DNA of 64,000 bases from Parerythrobacter aestuarii (lineage in GTDB: Bacteria > Pseudomonadota > Alphaproteobacteria > Sphingomonadales > Sphingomonadaceae), in the NCBI RefSeq assembly GCF_030140925.1, contig NZ_JARBWD010000001.1:248001-312000 (forward strand), given 5' to 3'. Every line of letters starts with the position of its first letter. The stretch's first letter is position 1. Shown in pieces: positions 44,983 through 53,439 of the stretch. The translations under genes and the position numbers were made by a program. Under the pieces are notes generated by a model. It worked only from the letters and a program-made list of their open reading frames with translations, made no database searches and was not told the DNA's origin.

Positions 44983-45935
44983 CCCTGGGGCTTGATTTCG
45001 CGCCGGAAATTGCTGCGCCAGTCGGCTGTGCCAGTGGCGGCCATCTGTGCACGGACCAGCGGCACTTCGGCGGCGATGAATTCGACCCGCTCGTCCCACC
45101 CGTCATGCGTGCGCTTTCGGAAGATGCCGCCGCTGTGGTCGGGGCCCCAGGTCGCCATGAAACGCACCGCCGCTTCGGGATCGTAGCCGGCATTGGCGAG
45201 CAGCCACGGGGCGAGCCGGTCGGCCTCGCGCTCGGTCAACCGCACGTTCTTGCGCTTGCGACCTTTGGCATCGAGCCAGGCCCGGTGGCGCAGGACATTG
45301 TGCGCCAGCTCATGCGCCATGACCCCGGCGAGCAGCTCGTCGCTCCATTCGTGCCCGGGGAAGTCTTCGCCGATCACTACCCGGCTGCCATCGGCCACCG
45401 CGCGCTTGCCCAGGGGGCCGACTTCGAAGCGGCTCGCGCAGGCCGGGATAGCCTCGATCACCAGTGACTCGCCGCCGACAGCCTGAAACGCGAGCTTGCG
45501 CTCGGTCTGGAGCTGTTCGACCATCGCCACGCGGATGGTCTCGAGCCGCTTCCATCGCTTTTTTTCGTCGGTAGGCATCCCGGCGACGTCAAGCCCGGCA
45601 AGGCTGGCGATCGACTGGTCGGCGGCAAGTCCTGACTGGTCTGCGGGAGAACCCGGGACCACCGCCTGGATGCCAACGGGGCTGGTCATGCCCAGCAGCC
45701 GGCCCAGCTTCTCACCGTCGCCATAGGCCGCGAGATCGTGCAGCAGCAGCCCGGTGGCAGGGGTCTGCTGGTCGCAGAAGGCGGCATTGCCGGTCACCAG
45801 CTCATAGCCGATGCGAGCGACGCGGGCGTCCTTGGCGCGCAGTTCGACGAAGGCTTCGGGCAGTACAGCGGCGGCGCTAGCTCCGGCTGCCCACAGCAGC
45901 GCGGCACAGCCGAGCCACTTCGCACGCATCGTCAC
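44979..45935 (-). CDS. M48-like metallopeptidase with PDZ domain, exported
   Basis: The 318-residue product has a signal peptide (GCAALLWAAGASAAAVLPEA), a PDZ domain at about residues 80-125 (GIQAVVPGSPADQSGLAADQ) and a zinc-protease site, MAHELAHNVLRHRAW, with the third ligand likely in LTEREADRLAPWLLANAGYD. This is the M48 arrangement seen in periplasmic proteases. It overlaps the downstream end of the HD gene by four bases and the DsbA-like gene by four, and is the third gene of a transcript with the DsbA-like protein and the BepA-like protease. Confidence 0.87.
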   Translation of the reverse strand: MTMRAKWLGCAALLWAAGASAAAVLPEAFVELRAKDARVARIGYELVTGNAAFCDQQTPATGLLLHDLAAYGDGEKLGRLLGMTSPVGIQAVVPGSPADQSGLAADQSIASLAGLDVAGMPTDEKKRWKRLETIRVAMVEQLQTERKLAFQAVGGESLVIEAIPACASRFEVGPLGKRAVADGSRVVIGEDFPGHEWSDELLAGVMAHELAHNVLRHRAWLDAKGRKRKNVRLTEREADRLAPWLLANAGYDPEAAVRFMATWGPDHSGGIFRKRTHDGWDERVEFIAAEVPLVRAQMAATGTADWRSNFRREIKPQG

Positions 45936-46642
45936 GCCCCGGTTTCGTCGCCCTGGGCGATCGCTTCAGCGAGCGTTTCTGCCGGAACCGCACCTTCGAT
46001 GATCCGACCGCCGACGACCCAGCTGGGGGTCCCGGTAAAGCCCAGTTCGCGTGCGAACTGCGTGTTGCGCTCAAGCTCGTAGGCGATTTGCGGACTCCTG
46101 GCGTCAGCTTCCAGCTTCGTCACATCCAAGCCGACATGCCGCGCGGCGGCGATCAAACCGGCTTCCGAGGTGTCACCGCTGGCGAACAGGGCCTGGTGAT
46201 AAGCTGCGTATTTGCCCTGCCGCCCGGCCGCGAGCGCCAAGGCGGCGGCGCGGTCGCTGCCTTCGAAGATCGGCCATTCGCGGATCACGACGCGTAGCTC
46301 GGGATCCTGCTCGATCAACTTCTGCACTTCACCGGCACTGGCGCGACAGTAGCCGCAATTGTAGTCAGTGAACTTGATCAGCGTGTGCTTGCCTTCAGGG
46401 TTGCCGAGCACCGCCCCGGCGAAGGGCTGGCGCACATCGTCCCCGGCGCGGGCGAGCCGGTCTTCAGCCTGCTTGCGCTCATATGCGGCAACCATCCGCG
46501 GCAGCAGCTCGGGATCGCTCATCAGGTAACGTTCGACCTGCCTGTCGCCGAGGCCCGACCAGCTGAAGGCGGCCGCCCCGGCGAAGCCGGCGACAATGGC
46601 GAGGATGGCGGTGAATATGGTGCTGCGCATGGGATTGGGCAT
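45932..46642 (-). CDS. DsbA-family thiol oxidoreductase, membrane anchored
   Basis: The 236-residue protein has an N-terminal membrane segment (TIFTAILAIVAGFAGAAAFS), then about 60 residues of helical stalk and a thioredoxin-fold domain with the active site DYNCGYCRASAGEV (CGYC) and the cis-proline loop GFTGTPSWVVGGR. It belongs to the Com1/DsbA-like group that makes or isomerises disulfides in the periplasm. It lies between two exported M48-type proteases, which it may help fold. Confidence 0.9.
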   Translation of the reverse strand: MPNPMRSTIFTAILAIVAGFAGAAAFSWSGLGDRQVERYLMSDPELLPRMVAAYERKQAEDRLARAGDDVRQPFAGAVLGNPEGKHTLIKFTDYNCGYCRASAGEVQKLIEQDPELRVVIREWPIFEGSDRAAALALAAGRQGKYAAYHQALFASGDTSEAGLIAAARHVGLDVTKLEADARSPQIAYELERNTQFARELGFTGTPSWVVGGRIIEGAVPAETLAEAIAQGDETGA

Positions 46643-46653
46643 AGTGTTGGCCG

Positions 46654-48018
46654 CTACCGTCGGTCACGCTCGCGTTCAAGCTCGGCTTCGGCCTGCAAGC
46701 GGATGTCCTGCGCCCTGATCCAGTCGGGTGTCCCCTTGGGCAGGGCGGATTCGGCGATCTGCGCGCTGTTCAAGGCCAGCACATATTGCCTCGTCATGAC
46801 CTGCTGTTCGGCAGTGGCGAGCCTCGCCCGTGCCATGTCGCCGCGCGCGGCATAGACCACGCCCAGTTGATACCAGGCGAACGGCATGTAGCGATCCTTC
46901 GCCACCGCCGCGCGCAGGACCTTCTCCGCTTCGGCATAGTTGGCCTGGTCTTCAGTCGCGATCAGCGCATGCGCGAACAGCGAAGCAATCAGCGGCTGGT
47001 TGCGGGTGAGGTCGGTCGCCTTGCGCAACGCCGGGATCGCTTCCTGCGGGCGGCCTGATTCGAGCAGGACCTGCCCTTCGAGCTCAAGGAAATAGGGATT
47101 GTCTGGATCGGTCGCGAGCAACCCTTCGACTTCGGCGAGCGCTCGCTCGACCTGTGCGTCCTTGTGATAGGCATAGGCCCGGGCATAACGTGCGGGCACA
47201 TCCATCTGCGTGCGAGGATAGTTGCGCAGGACGAAATTGGGTTCGGCGAGATAGCCATAGAGCTTGGCCTTGACCCGCTGGAATCGCGCCTCGATGTCGC
47301 GATCAAGCGGGGCATCCCACGCCGGGTCGATAGTGTAAACTTCGCGCAGGCGGGTGATGCGATCGCCAGAGAGCGGGTGGGTGCGGGTGAACTGCGCTTC
47401 GTCGGCCTGGCTGCGGCCATAGCGGAATTCCTGGTTGAGCAGCTTGCCGAAGAATTCCAGCGAACCCTTGCCCGTGATCCCGGCCCTGGAGAGATATTCG
47501 GCGCCTGCCGCATCGGCCGAGCTTTCCTGTGCCCGGCTGAAGGCGAGGAACTTGCCCATCGCCGCACTTTGGCCGGCCATCATGGCCGCCATTCCGGCAT
47601 CTCCGGCGCCGGCGGCCATGGCTGCTACGCCCAGCAGCAGCGAGAGGATGGTGATATTGGTCGCCGCGCGATAGCTGTCAGCGCTGCGGATCACATGCCC
47701 GCCGGTGATGTGGCCGAGCTCATGCGCGATCACGCCCTGCACTTCATTGGCGCTGTCGGCGGCATCGATCAGGCCGGAATGGATGTAGACCACCTGCCCG
47801 CCCGCGACGAAGGCGTTAATCGACGGGTCGTTGATCAGCACGATGTCGACATTGCCCGGCTCCAGCCCGGCAGCCTCGACCAGCGGGGCGGCCATGTCCT
47901 GCAGCAACGCTTCGGTCTCGGCGTCGCGCAGGATCGATTGCGCCATGGCCGGCTGGGCGGTGAACGCCAGCGCCGTTACCAGCGCAATACAATGGAGGAG
48001 GAACCGCATCGGCCCCAT
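46654..48018 (-). CDS. BepA-like M48 metalloprotease with TPR domain
   Basis: The 454-residue product has a signal peptide (FLLHCIALVTALAFTAQPAM) and an M48 domain with the zinc motif VIAHELGHITGGHVIRSADS and the Glu ligand in RAQESSADAAGAEYL. A C-terminal tetratricopeptide region of about 180 residues follows (AEVEGLLATDPDNPYFLELE, AEKVLRAAVAKDRYMPFAWY). This is the BepA/YfgC layout, a periplasmic protease-chaperone that surveys outer-membrane protein assembly. An ATG three codons in (MRFLL) is an alternative start. It is 11 bases ahead of the DsbA-like gene. Confidence 0.93.
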   Translation of the reverse strand: MGPMRFLLHCIALVTALAFTAQPAMAQSILRDAETEALLQDMAAPLVEAAGLEPGNVDIVLINDPSINAFVAGGQVVYIHSGLIDAADSANEVQGVIAHELGHITGGHVIRSADSYRAATNITILSLLLGVAAMAAGAGDAGMAAMMAGQSAAMGKFLAFSRAQESSADAAGAEYLSRAGITGKGSLEFFGKLLNQEFRYGRSQADEAQFTRTHPLSGDRITRLREVYTIDPAWDAPLDRDIEARFQRVKAKLYGYLAEPNFVLRNYPRTQMDVPARYARAYAYHKDAQVERALAEVEGLLATDPDNPYFLELEGQVLLESGRPQEAIPALRKATDLTRNQPLIASLFAHALIATEDQANYAEAEKVLRAAVAKDRYMPFAWYQLGVVYAARGDMARARLATAEQQVMTRQYVLALNSAQIAESALPKGTPDWIRAQDIRLQAEAELERERDRR

Positions 48019-48020
48019 GC

Positions 48021-48968
48021 CTAGCGCTCCGGGGGCTGAATGTCCCCTGAAGATTTCGCCTCCTGCCGAGCCAGGAAATCGAAGATCGCGGCTTTGACCT
48101 GCCCCTTGCCTTCAAAAGGGCGCGACAGGGCAAGGAGGATCGAAAGATGGGTCGTGCCTTCGAGCAGCACCGCTTCTGTCGGCTGGCCGGCTTCGGTCAT
48201 GGCCTTTGCCAGTGCCTTCGAGTTGCGTGGACGGACAGTTGTGTCCTCGGTCCCCGAAAGCAGCAGCAGGGGCGGACCATTGCCGTGCGCGAAATTGATT
48301 GGCTGGGTCTGGTCCAGGTCCGCTGTGCCGCCAAAGGCATTGATCGTGCCTTCGCTGTCAAGCGGAAGGAAATCATAGGGGCCAGCAAGGCCGATCACGC
48401 CCTTGATCGCTCCGTCGGGCACGCCCGCGTCGGTGAGCCAGCGCTTGTCGAGCGCCAGCATCACCGCGTTATAGGCCCCGGCGGAATGCCCCATCAGGTA
48501 GATCCGTGAGGGATCACCGCCAAACCCAGCGATATTGTCGACCACCCACCGCATCGCGGCCGCGCCATCTTCCAGCATTGCGGGGTATTCACCACCGGGC
48601 ACCAGGCGATAGCCAGCGCTCACACCGACATAGCCGCGCGCGGCCATGTTGCGGGCGACGAAGGCATATTCGGGGGCATGACCATGCGCCCAGCTGCCAC
48701 CATGGATGAAAATAACGACCGGCCTCGGCTCGGTATCGCTGGCCTGCGTCCGGGCGACGACCAGCACTTGATCCTTGCCCGGACCAAACGCAATCGGCGT
48801 TGTTACCTCGGCCCCGCTGCCGGTGAACACGGCATCGGTGGTGTCGAGCAGCGCGACCGATTGCGCGCTCACTGCCCATCGCCATAGGCCAAAGAGGGCC
48901 AGCACAAGCCCCGCGAGGATAATCAAGCTCCAGCCGATCCAGCCCACTTTGCGCCCCCGGATTGTCAT
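48021..48968 (-). CDS. Alpha/beta hydrolase, membrane anchored
   Basis: The 315-residue protein has an N-terminal membrane segment (GWSLIILAGLVLALFGLWRW) and a hormone-sensitive-lipase-like fold: oxyanion-hole VVIFIHGGSWAHGH, nucleophile in IYLMGHSAGAYN, then SGTEDTTVRPRN with the Asp and GTTHLSILLAL with the His. It is probably an exported or membrane-attached carboxylesterase; the closest functional names are arylformamidase or lipase-like, but substrate cannot be told. It precedes the BepA-like gene by two bases and so heads that transcript. Confidence 0.87.
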   Translation of the reverse strand: MTIRGRKVGWIGWSLIILAGLVLALFGLWRWAVSAQSVALLDTTDAVFTGSGAEVTTPIAFGPGKDQVLVVARTQASDTEPRPVVIFIHGGSWAHGHAPEYAFVARNMAARGYVGVSAGYRLVPGGEYPAMLEDGAAAMRWVVDNIAGFGGDPSRIYLMGHSAGAYNAVMLALDKRWLTDAGVPDGAIKGVIGLAGPYDFLPLDSEGTINAFGGTADLDQTQPINFAHGNGPPLLLLSGTEDTTVRPRNSKALAKAMTEAGQPTEAVLLEGTTHLSILLALSRPFEGKGQVKAAIFDFLARQEAKSSGDIQPPER

Positions 48969-49051
48969 ATCGTTCTGTCCAAAATGCAGCAGCGGCTGCC
49001 GGACCTAGCGATCCAGCAGCCGCATGCAAATGCAGATTGTCGCGGTCGCGT

Positions 49052-51154
49052 TTAGTCGAGCAGCTTGCGCGCTACCTTCTCGACCAGTGCTACCTCGTCG
49101 CTGAGGTCGCCGAGCAGGGCAATCTCGCCGTTTTCGAGGCGGCGGATGACCACCACACCGAACTCGGGACCATCCGGATCGAGTTCGTCGAACTGGTGCA
49201 GTTCGAGCTTGCGCAGTTTCTTCGCCAATGCCGGGCGCACTTCGGTGGCAGGGGCAACTTCCTTGCCTTCCTCTTCACGCCGCAGGCGGCGTTCGGCCTG
49301 GACCACGCCCTTGAGGCCGCCATCGGCCTTGGCAAGGAAGCCCGACAGTTCGCCACGCTCGATGCCCACGCGATGGGCATGGCTGAGCACGCTGGCGTAT
49401 TCGGCCACACGAGTCTTGTCGTAATCGGCACCGAACACCAGCTTGACGATCGGCGTCATCGGCGCGCGATCCTGCATGGTCAGGCCGTTTTCAGCGACCA
49501 GTTCGGCGAAGTCTTCGGGCGCTTCCTCTGCGGCGAGGCTCACGTCGAAAGCGCGGCCGACCGCATCATACAACGCTGAGCGGCTGCGCTCTTCGCTGGT
49601 GCTGGCGATCTGCGCCAGTTCGCGGGCATCGGCGAGCGTGTCGTAAAGCCCCATCTCGTGGTCGTCCTGGCCGAAAGACGGCAGTACAATCTCGGTAGGC
49701 GGCTTCTCGGCAACCGGTTCAGTGACCATTTCCTCGACCGGGATTTCCTCGGCGGGGATTTCCTCGACCGGTGCTTCTTCGACGGCCTCCGCAGGCGTTG
49801 CCGCGACAGGCTCGTCATCCTCGTGTTCAGCGACGGGTACATCGATGGAGGCAGGAACTTCGAACCGATCCGGCTCATCGCTTGCCGGTTCTTCTACCGG
49901 CAGTGCGTCGGCGGGATCGAGATCGAGCGGGGCAGACCAGTCGTCCGTATCCTCTTCGACAGGCTCGTCGGTATAGTCGCCGCCCATAAGGCTGGCGAAG
50001 CGGTCGTCTTCCTGTCCGAAGGCGGGCGTCGGCAGGTCTTCGACCTCGTCGGGCTCGCCGACAGGATCGGGTTCCTCAGCCTGCGGCATCGGTTCGAGTG
50101 CGCTGGCAAGCGAAAGATCGAGCGGCTTCTTGGCCGGCTTGCTGCGCAGGCCGGTGAGGCTCGGTCCATCGTCCTCGTCTTCGCCAGCCGGAGCCAGCGA
50201 GGCATAGGCGGTGTGATCGATGGTGTCTTCTTCATCGGCATCGCCGATATCGGGCAGAGTGAACTCGGCAATCGGCTCGTCGTCATCATCGCCGTCGAAC
50301 TCATCGTCATCGAAGCGCGCGGCGCTGCCTAGAAGGCTACCGAAACTCTCATCCGGGACCGATCGTTCGTCGGCGGACACCGACCACTGGTCTTCGCCCC
50401 CGGCCTCGTCCGCCGGTTCGGCGCATTCCTCGGCGGCTTGCGCAGTTTCGTCTTCAGCGACCGGACCTTCGGCCCATTCGCTTACCGGATCAGCTTCGGG
50501 CACATCGACCTCGCCGAGGGCGTTCTCATGGCCTGCTTCGCTGTCTTCGTTCTCTTCCAGAGCCTGGTCGATTTCGAGCAGCAACTCGTCGGTGGTCAGC
50601 TGGTCGGCCACTTCCTTCCAGTTGATCACGCCATAGATGAAATCGATGGTGTCATCGTCGCTGGAGAAAGGCAGCAGGATGCCACGATAAAGGATCGTCG
50701 CTCCGCGCTGGTTGACGAATTCCGCTTCGAAACCGATCGGCGCCTGGTTGGCGAGGATCTGCATGTAATGGTCGGTGATGCGGCTCAGCAAGGAGCGGCT
50801 GGGAACATCTTCTAGCGTGCGGATCGAACCATCGGTGCCACATTCTTCGCCCAGCTCATCGCCGAGATATTGCACAGCCGGGTTTTCGATCCCCGTAGTG
50901 AAGTCGAGCAAGACACTGTACGGGCCGAAGTCGGGCAGTTCTTCCGGATTGAGATCTTCGATCGACGGGAAATTGCGGTCCTGCAGCAGGCTGGCCCAGT
51001 GATTATAGGCGCGCACCTGCATGCGGCGCTCGTCCTGCCCGACGGGGCTTGGCGGCGCTTCGCGACCGATCTCGTCTCCTTCGAGTTCGGATTCGTAATC
51101 TTCGTCGCGGGTGTCGTCGTCAAACGAACCGAATTGGCCGCGCAGCGTGTCCAT
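49052..51154 (-). CDS. Large acidic PAS-domain protein
   Basis: The 700-residue cytosolic protein has three parts. Residues about 45-185 are a PAS-like domain of the alphaproteobacterial PAS_5 type (YNHWASLLQDRNFPSIEDLN, ENPAVQYLGDELGEECGTDG, GATILYRGILLPFSSDDDTI). Residues about 190-480 are a low-complexity Glu/Asp/Ala/Pro-rich linker with repeated EEIPAEEIPVEE-type words. The last 220 residues form a folded domain (RSRSALYDAVGRAFDVSLAA, VFGADYDKTRVAEYASVLSH, RRLENGEIALLGDLSDEVAL). No kinase or cyclase output domain is present. A CtrA-like site (51206-51220) lies 52 bases upstream. It is monocistronic. Confidence 0.8.
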   Translation of the reverse strand: MDTLRGQFGSFDDDTRDEDYESELEGDEIGREAPPSPVGQDERRMQVRAYNHWASLLQDRNFPSIEDLNPEELPDFGPYSVLLDFTTGIENPAVQYLGDELGEECGTDGSIRTLEDVPSRSLLSRITDHYMQILANQAPIGFEAEFVNQRGATILYRGILLPFSSDDDTIDFIYGVINWKEVADQLTTDELLLEIDQALEENEDSEAGHENALGEVDVPEADPVSEWAEGPVAEDETAQAAEECAEPADEAGGEDQWSVSADERSVPDESFGSLLGSAARFDDDEFDGDDDDEPIAEFTLPDIGDADEEDTIDHTAYASLAPAGEDEDDGPSLTGLRSKPAKKPLDLSLASALEPMPQAEEPDPVGEPDEVEDLPTPAFGQEDDRFASLMGGDYTDEPVEEDTDDWSAPLDLDPADALPVEEPASDEPDRFEVPASIDVPVAEHEDDEPVAATPAEAVEEAPVEEIPAEEIPVEEMVTEPVAEKPPTEIVLPSFGQDDHEMGLYDTLADARELAQIASTSEERSRSALYDAVGRAFDVSLAAEEAPEDFAELVAENGLTMQDRAPMTPIVKLVFGADYDKTRVAEYASVLSHAHRVGIERGELSGFLAKADGGLKGVVQAERRLRREEEGKEVAPATEVRPALAKKLRKLELHQFDELDPDGPEFGVVVIRRLENGEIALLGDLSDEVALVEKVARKLLD

Positions 51155-51205
51155 GACGTAAAATGCCCCTCACTTGGCGTTCAGGGCGGTTTTGCCGTCT
51201 CGTAG

Positions 51206-51220
51206 TAAACATCCCGTTAA
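51206..51220. promoter_or_regulatory. CtrA-like site (TAAA-N7-TTAA)
   Basis: One mismatch from TTAA-N7-TTAA, 52 bases ahead of the acidic PAS-domain gene. One-mismatch matches occur by chance at this scale, so it is only a candidate. Confidence 0.3.
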
Positions 51221-51272
51221 GTGGACGTCGAAAGTATTTTCCTGACGTCAAAGGACCATTCGGGGCCGCTGC

Positions 51273-51737
51273 CTAGCGGAACAGGTAGCGCATCCGGATT
51301 TTCTGGTGGACCGGTGTCGAGCCGACCGTGAAAGCGGCGGCATCGAACTTGGGCGGACCCATGCGAATCTTGGCGTCGCGCGAGAATCCGAAACCTTCCT
51401 TGGGAATCATCAGTGTCTTGTCAGGCTTGCCATTGCCGTTCTCATCATGGAGCAGCGAAATGGCATAGGTTCCCGGCGTGACGTCACGAAAGGTGAAATT
51501 GACGACGTCACCGGCCTTTACCGTTACGGATTTCGCCTTGGGATCCTTGCTGCAATCGGGAAAGGCGTTGGGCTTTGACGTCAGGCAGGCCAGCACCTGC
51601 CCATCGGAAGAGCGCAGGTCGGTCACCGTCACGCTGACGTCCTGCGTTGCGGCCGCCGTGTTTGCCAGCAGCAGCGGTGCCGTCGCCGCCAGTGCTAGCG
51701 CCGATAGGCCTCGGCCAATCCCCCATCCGTTTTGCAT
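51273..51737 (-). CDS. DUF2141 exported protein
   Basis: The 154-residue product has a signal peptide (GLSALALAATAPLLLANTAA) and the DUF2141 beta-sandwich: VSVTVTDLRSSDGQVLACLT, NFTFRDVTPGTYAISLLHDE, NGNGKPDKTLMIPKEGFGFS. The C-terminal half has the usual N-G-x-x-D turn. Function of the family is unknown. I set the start at ATG 51737, inside the end of the desaturase gene (43-base overlap); longer frames reach further into that gene and lack a signal peptide. Confidence 0.88.
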   Translation of the reverse strand: MQNGWGIGRGLSALALAATAPLLLANTAAATQDVSVTVTDLRSSDGQVLACLTSKPNAFPDCSKDPKAKSVTVKAGDVVNFTFRDVTPGTYAISLLHDENGNGKPDKTLMIPKEGFGFSRDAKIRMGPPKFDAAAFTVGSTPVHQKIRMRYLFR

Positions 51738-52417
51738 ATGCGATCCCAGAACCTGAAATAGAGCCCGTAGTTGCAGTTGTATCGTTCGTGATGCAGCTGG
51801 TGATGGCTCGCTGTTATCAGCCAATTGCCTAAGCGCGAGTGAACGAGCCAGCGCGGAAAGATCTCCCAGCCCATGTGGTTGGTGACCCCCATCACCGTCA
51901 TGACCATGAGCACGAGCCCCAGCATAGCGACGTGGATAGGCAAGCAAAACACCAGCAGCGGGATAACCACAGCTCCGGTCAGCGCCTCGATGGGGTGGAA
52001 GCTCATGGCGGCCCAGGCGGTCGGCGGGCGGCTGGCATGGTGAACCGCATGGGCAAGCCGGAATTCGCGCGGACGGTGCATCCAGCGGTGGGTCCAGTAG
52101 AACCAGGTGTCATGGGCCAACAGGTAGAGGAACACCGACAGCGGCAGGTACCACAGCGGATAGGCAGCGATGTCGGTATAGATCAGCGTCCACCCCCGCG
52201 TGTCCCAGCCCCAGGCAACGATCCCAGCGGGAACGCCATAGATCGCTGCCGACGCCAGCGACCAGCGGATCTCCTTGCCGATCTGCGGGTCGAGCCCTTC
52301 GTAAAAGCCAGGGCGCACGCGCCGGGTCAGCCAGGCGAAAAAGCCGCTGGAGAGCAGGTAGCGCACCGCGACGATGGCGGTCATGGCGAGCGCTGAGAGG
52401 AGGATGGCAGTTGTCAC
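51695..52417 (-). CDS. Sterol desaturase / fatty acid hydroxylase family protein
   Basis: The 240-residue membrane protein has four or more hydrophobic segments and the diiron histidine clusters of the family: HDTWFYWTHRWMHRP, RLAHAVHHASRPP and the final SHHQLHHERYNCNYG. These enzymes hydroxylate or desaturate lipids or carotenoids with O2; the substrate is not visible, and a role in membrane lipid or carotenoid tailoring is inference. Its last 43 bases overlap the start of the DUF2141 gene. Confidence 0.88.
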   Translation of the reverse strand: MTTAILLSALAMTAIVAVRYLLSSGFFAWLTRRVRPGFYEGLDPQIGKEIRWSLASAAIYGVPAGIVAWGWDTRGWTLIYTDIAAYPLWYLPLSVFLYLLAHDTWFYWTHRWMHRPREFRLAHAVHHASRPPTAWAAMSFHPIEALTGAVVIPLLVFCLPIHVAMLGLVLMVMTVMGVTNHMGWEIFPRWLVHSRLGNWLITASHHQLHHERYNCNYGLYFRFWDRICKTDGGLAEAYRR

Positions 52418-52458
52418 TGGTCGCGCTTATGCCTTCGACGCCGGGTCGGCAACAAGGG

Positions 52459-52953
52459 CTATTTGGCGCGGCCCCACGGCTGGCAGGCCTCATCGGCCAT
52501 CACTGTCATCCGGCGCATGGCGATCCGCGCCATCCGCTCCACCTCTACCTTGCGCCGTGCAGCGGCCAGTGCCCGGGTCGGGGCAGGCCTGACGATCTCC
52601 GCATCATAGCCGTCGGCGATGATCACGCCGCAGCAGTCGGGCTGGTAGGCTTCGCTCTCCAGCGGGCTGCGGTCGAGATGCGGAGCGACACCCCAGTAGA
52701 ATCGGTCGCAATGCTCGAGATAGTCAGGCCATTTGGCATCGCCCAGCAAATCGCCGCGCGCGACCTTGATCTCGACAATAATGACCTGCCCCTTGGGATC
52801 GACCCCCATCAGGTCGGCCCGGCGGCCACCGCGCAGCGGCATTTCCGGCAGGCACCAGATATCGTTGCGGGCAAACAGCCGCATGATGCCGCGCGCCACA
52901 GCTGCGGCATCGGCCTGCGCAGGAGGTGAATCGATGAGCGAAGTTCCGTCCAT
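52459..52953 (-). CDS. mmcB: DNA repair protein MmcB
   Basis: The 164-residue protein has the MmcB core, a PD-(D/E)xK nuclease-like fold: RLFARNDIWCLPEMPLRGGR, RADLMGVDPKGQVIIVEIKV, ARGDLLGDAKWPDYLEHCDR and GVAPHLDRSPLESEAY. The D...EIK pattern gives the metal site. In Caulobacter, mmcB is a DNA-damage-induced gene needed for mitomycin resistance. A perfect LexA box lies 13 bases upstream (52966-52980), so SOS control is very likely here too. I used the ATG at 52953; longer frames run through the LexA box. Confidence 0.92.
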   Translation of the reverse strand: MDGTSLIDSPPAQADAAAVARGIMRLFARNDIWCLPEMPLRGGRRADLMGVDPKGQVIIVEIKVARGDLLGDAKWPDYLEHCDRFYWGVAPHLDRSPLESEAYQPDCCGVIIADGYDAEIVRPAPTRALAAARRKVEVERMARIAMRRMTVMADEACQPWGRAK

Positions 52954-52965
52954 CGGGCGATGATG

Positions 52966-52980
52966 GAACAGACCACGAAC
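52966..52980 (-). promoter_or_regulatory. LexA box in the mmcB promoter
   Basis: On the minus strand the site is GTTC, seven bases, GTTC, an exact alphaproteobacterial LexA operator. A perfect -35 TTGACA (52989-52984, minus strand) precedes it, and a weak -10 CATCAT follows at 18 bases, so the box lies between -35 and -10 and would block polymerase. Confidence 0.88.
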
Positions 52981-53002
52981 AACTGTCAAGAGGATGGGCG
53001 GG

Positions 53003-53401
53003 TCAAGCGCTCCTGCGCGGACCCATGTCGCCACCTTGGGGCACCAGTGCCAGCACGGAGTTGCGGGCATGATGGAACTCGCGCCACAGGGTAATGGCCG
53101 CAGCAGTTGCATCCTGTCCCCGGGCATTGACGGCCAACAGCGCGGTCACTCCGGGACGCATCATCGCGGTCAGGTCGCCGATCATTTCGGACGCCAGTTC
53201 GAAGCGCCAGCCGCCGACATCCTTGATCAGTGCGGGGAAATTGCGCACTTGCGGTGTCAACTTCTCCGGTGCGAGCCCGGCGAGGGCACCCACGGCAGAG
53301 GCTGCATCCTGCAGGGCGGTCCATTGCACGCTCAGCGACTGGGCAGTGCTGCGCTGACCGGTGCCTGCTTCGGCGGAAAAGCTGTTGGGTTGGGCGCTCA
53401 T
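53003..53401 (-). CDS. Unknown cytosolic protein
   Basis: The 132-residue protein (start MSAQPNSFSAEAGTGQ; an ATG at 53425 would add eight residues) is helical and Ala-rich (QWTALQDAASAVGALAGLAP, ITLWREFHHARNSVLAL). No signal peptide, membrane segment or known motif is visible. It lies just upstream of the mmcB promoter on the same strand; the LexA box at 52966-52980 is after its stop, so it is not part of the SOS unit. It may be cotranscribed with the sulfotransferase gene 38 bases ahead. Confidence 0.6.
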   Translation of the reverse strand: MSAQPNSFSAEAGTGQRSTAQSLSVQWTALQDAASAVGALAGLAPEKLTPQVRNFPALIKDVGGWRFELASEMIGDLTAMMRPGVTALLAVNARGQDATAAAITLWREFHHARNSVLALVPQGGDMGPRRSA

Positions 53402-53439
53402 GACCCTGGTGCCATAGCGCGCCATCGCTTGCCAAATCG

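Noticed and set aside
49658..50332. 224-codon plus-strand frame opposite the acidic linker of the PAS protein
   Set aside because: It is the antisense of Glu/Asp/Ala-rich codons, which gives artificial Leu/Arg-rich hydrophobic translations.
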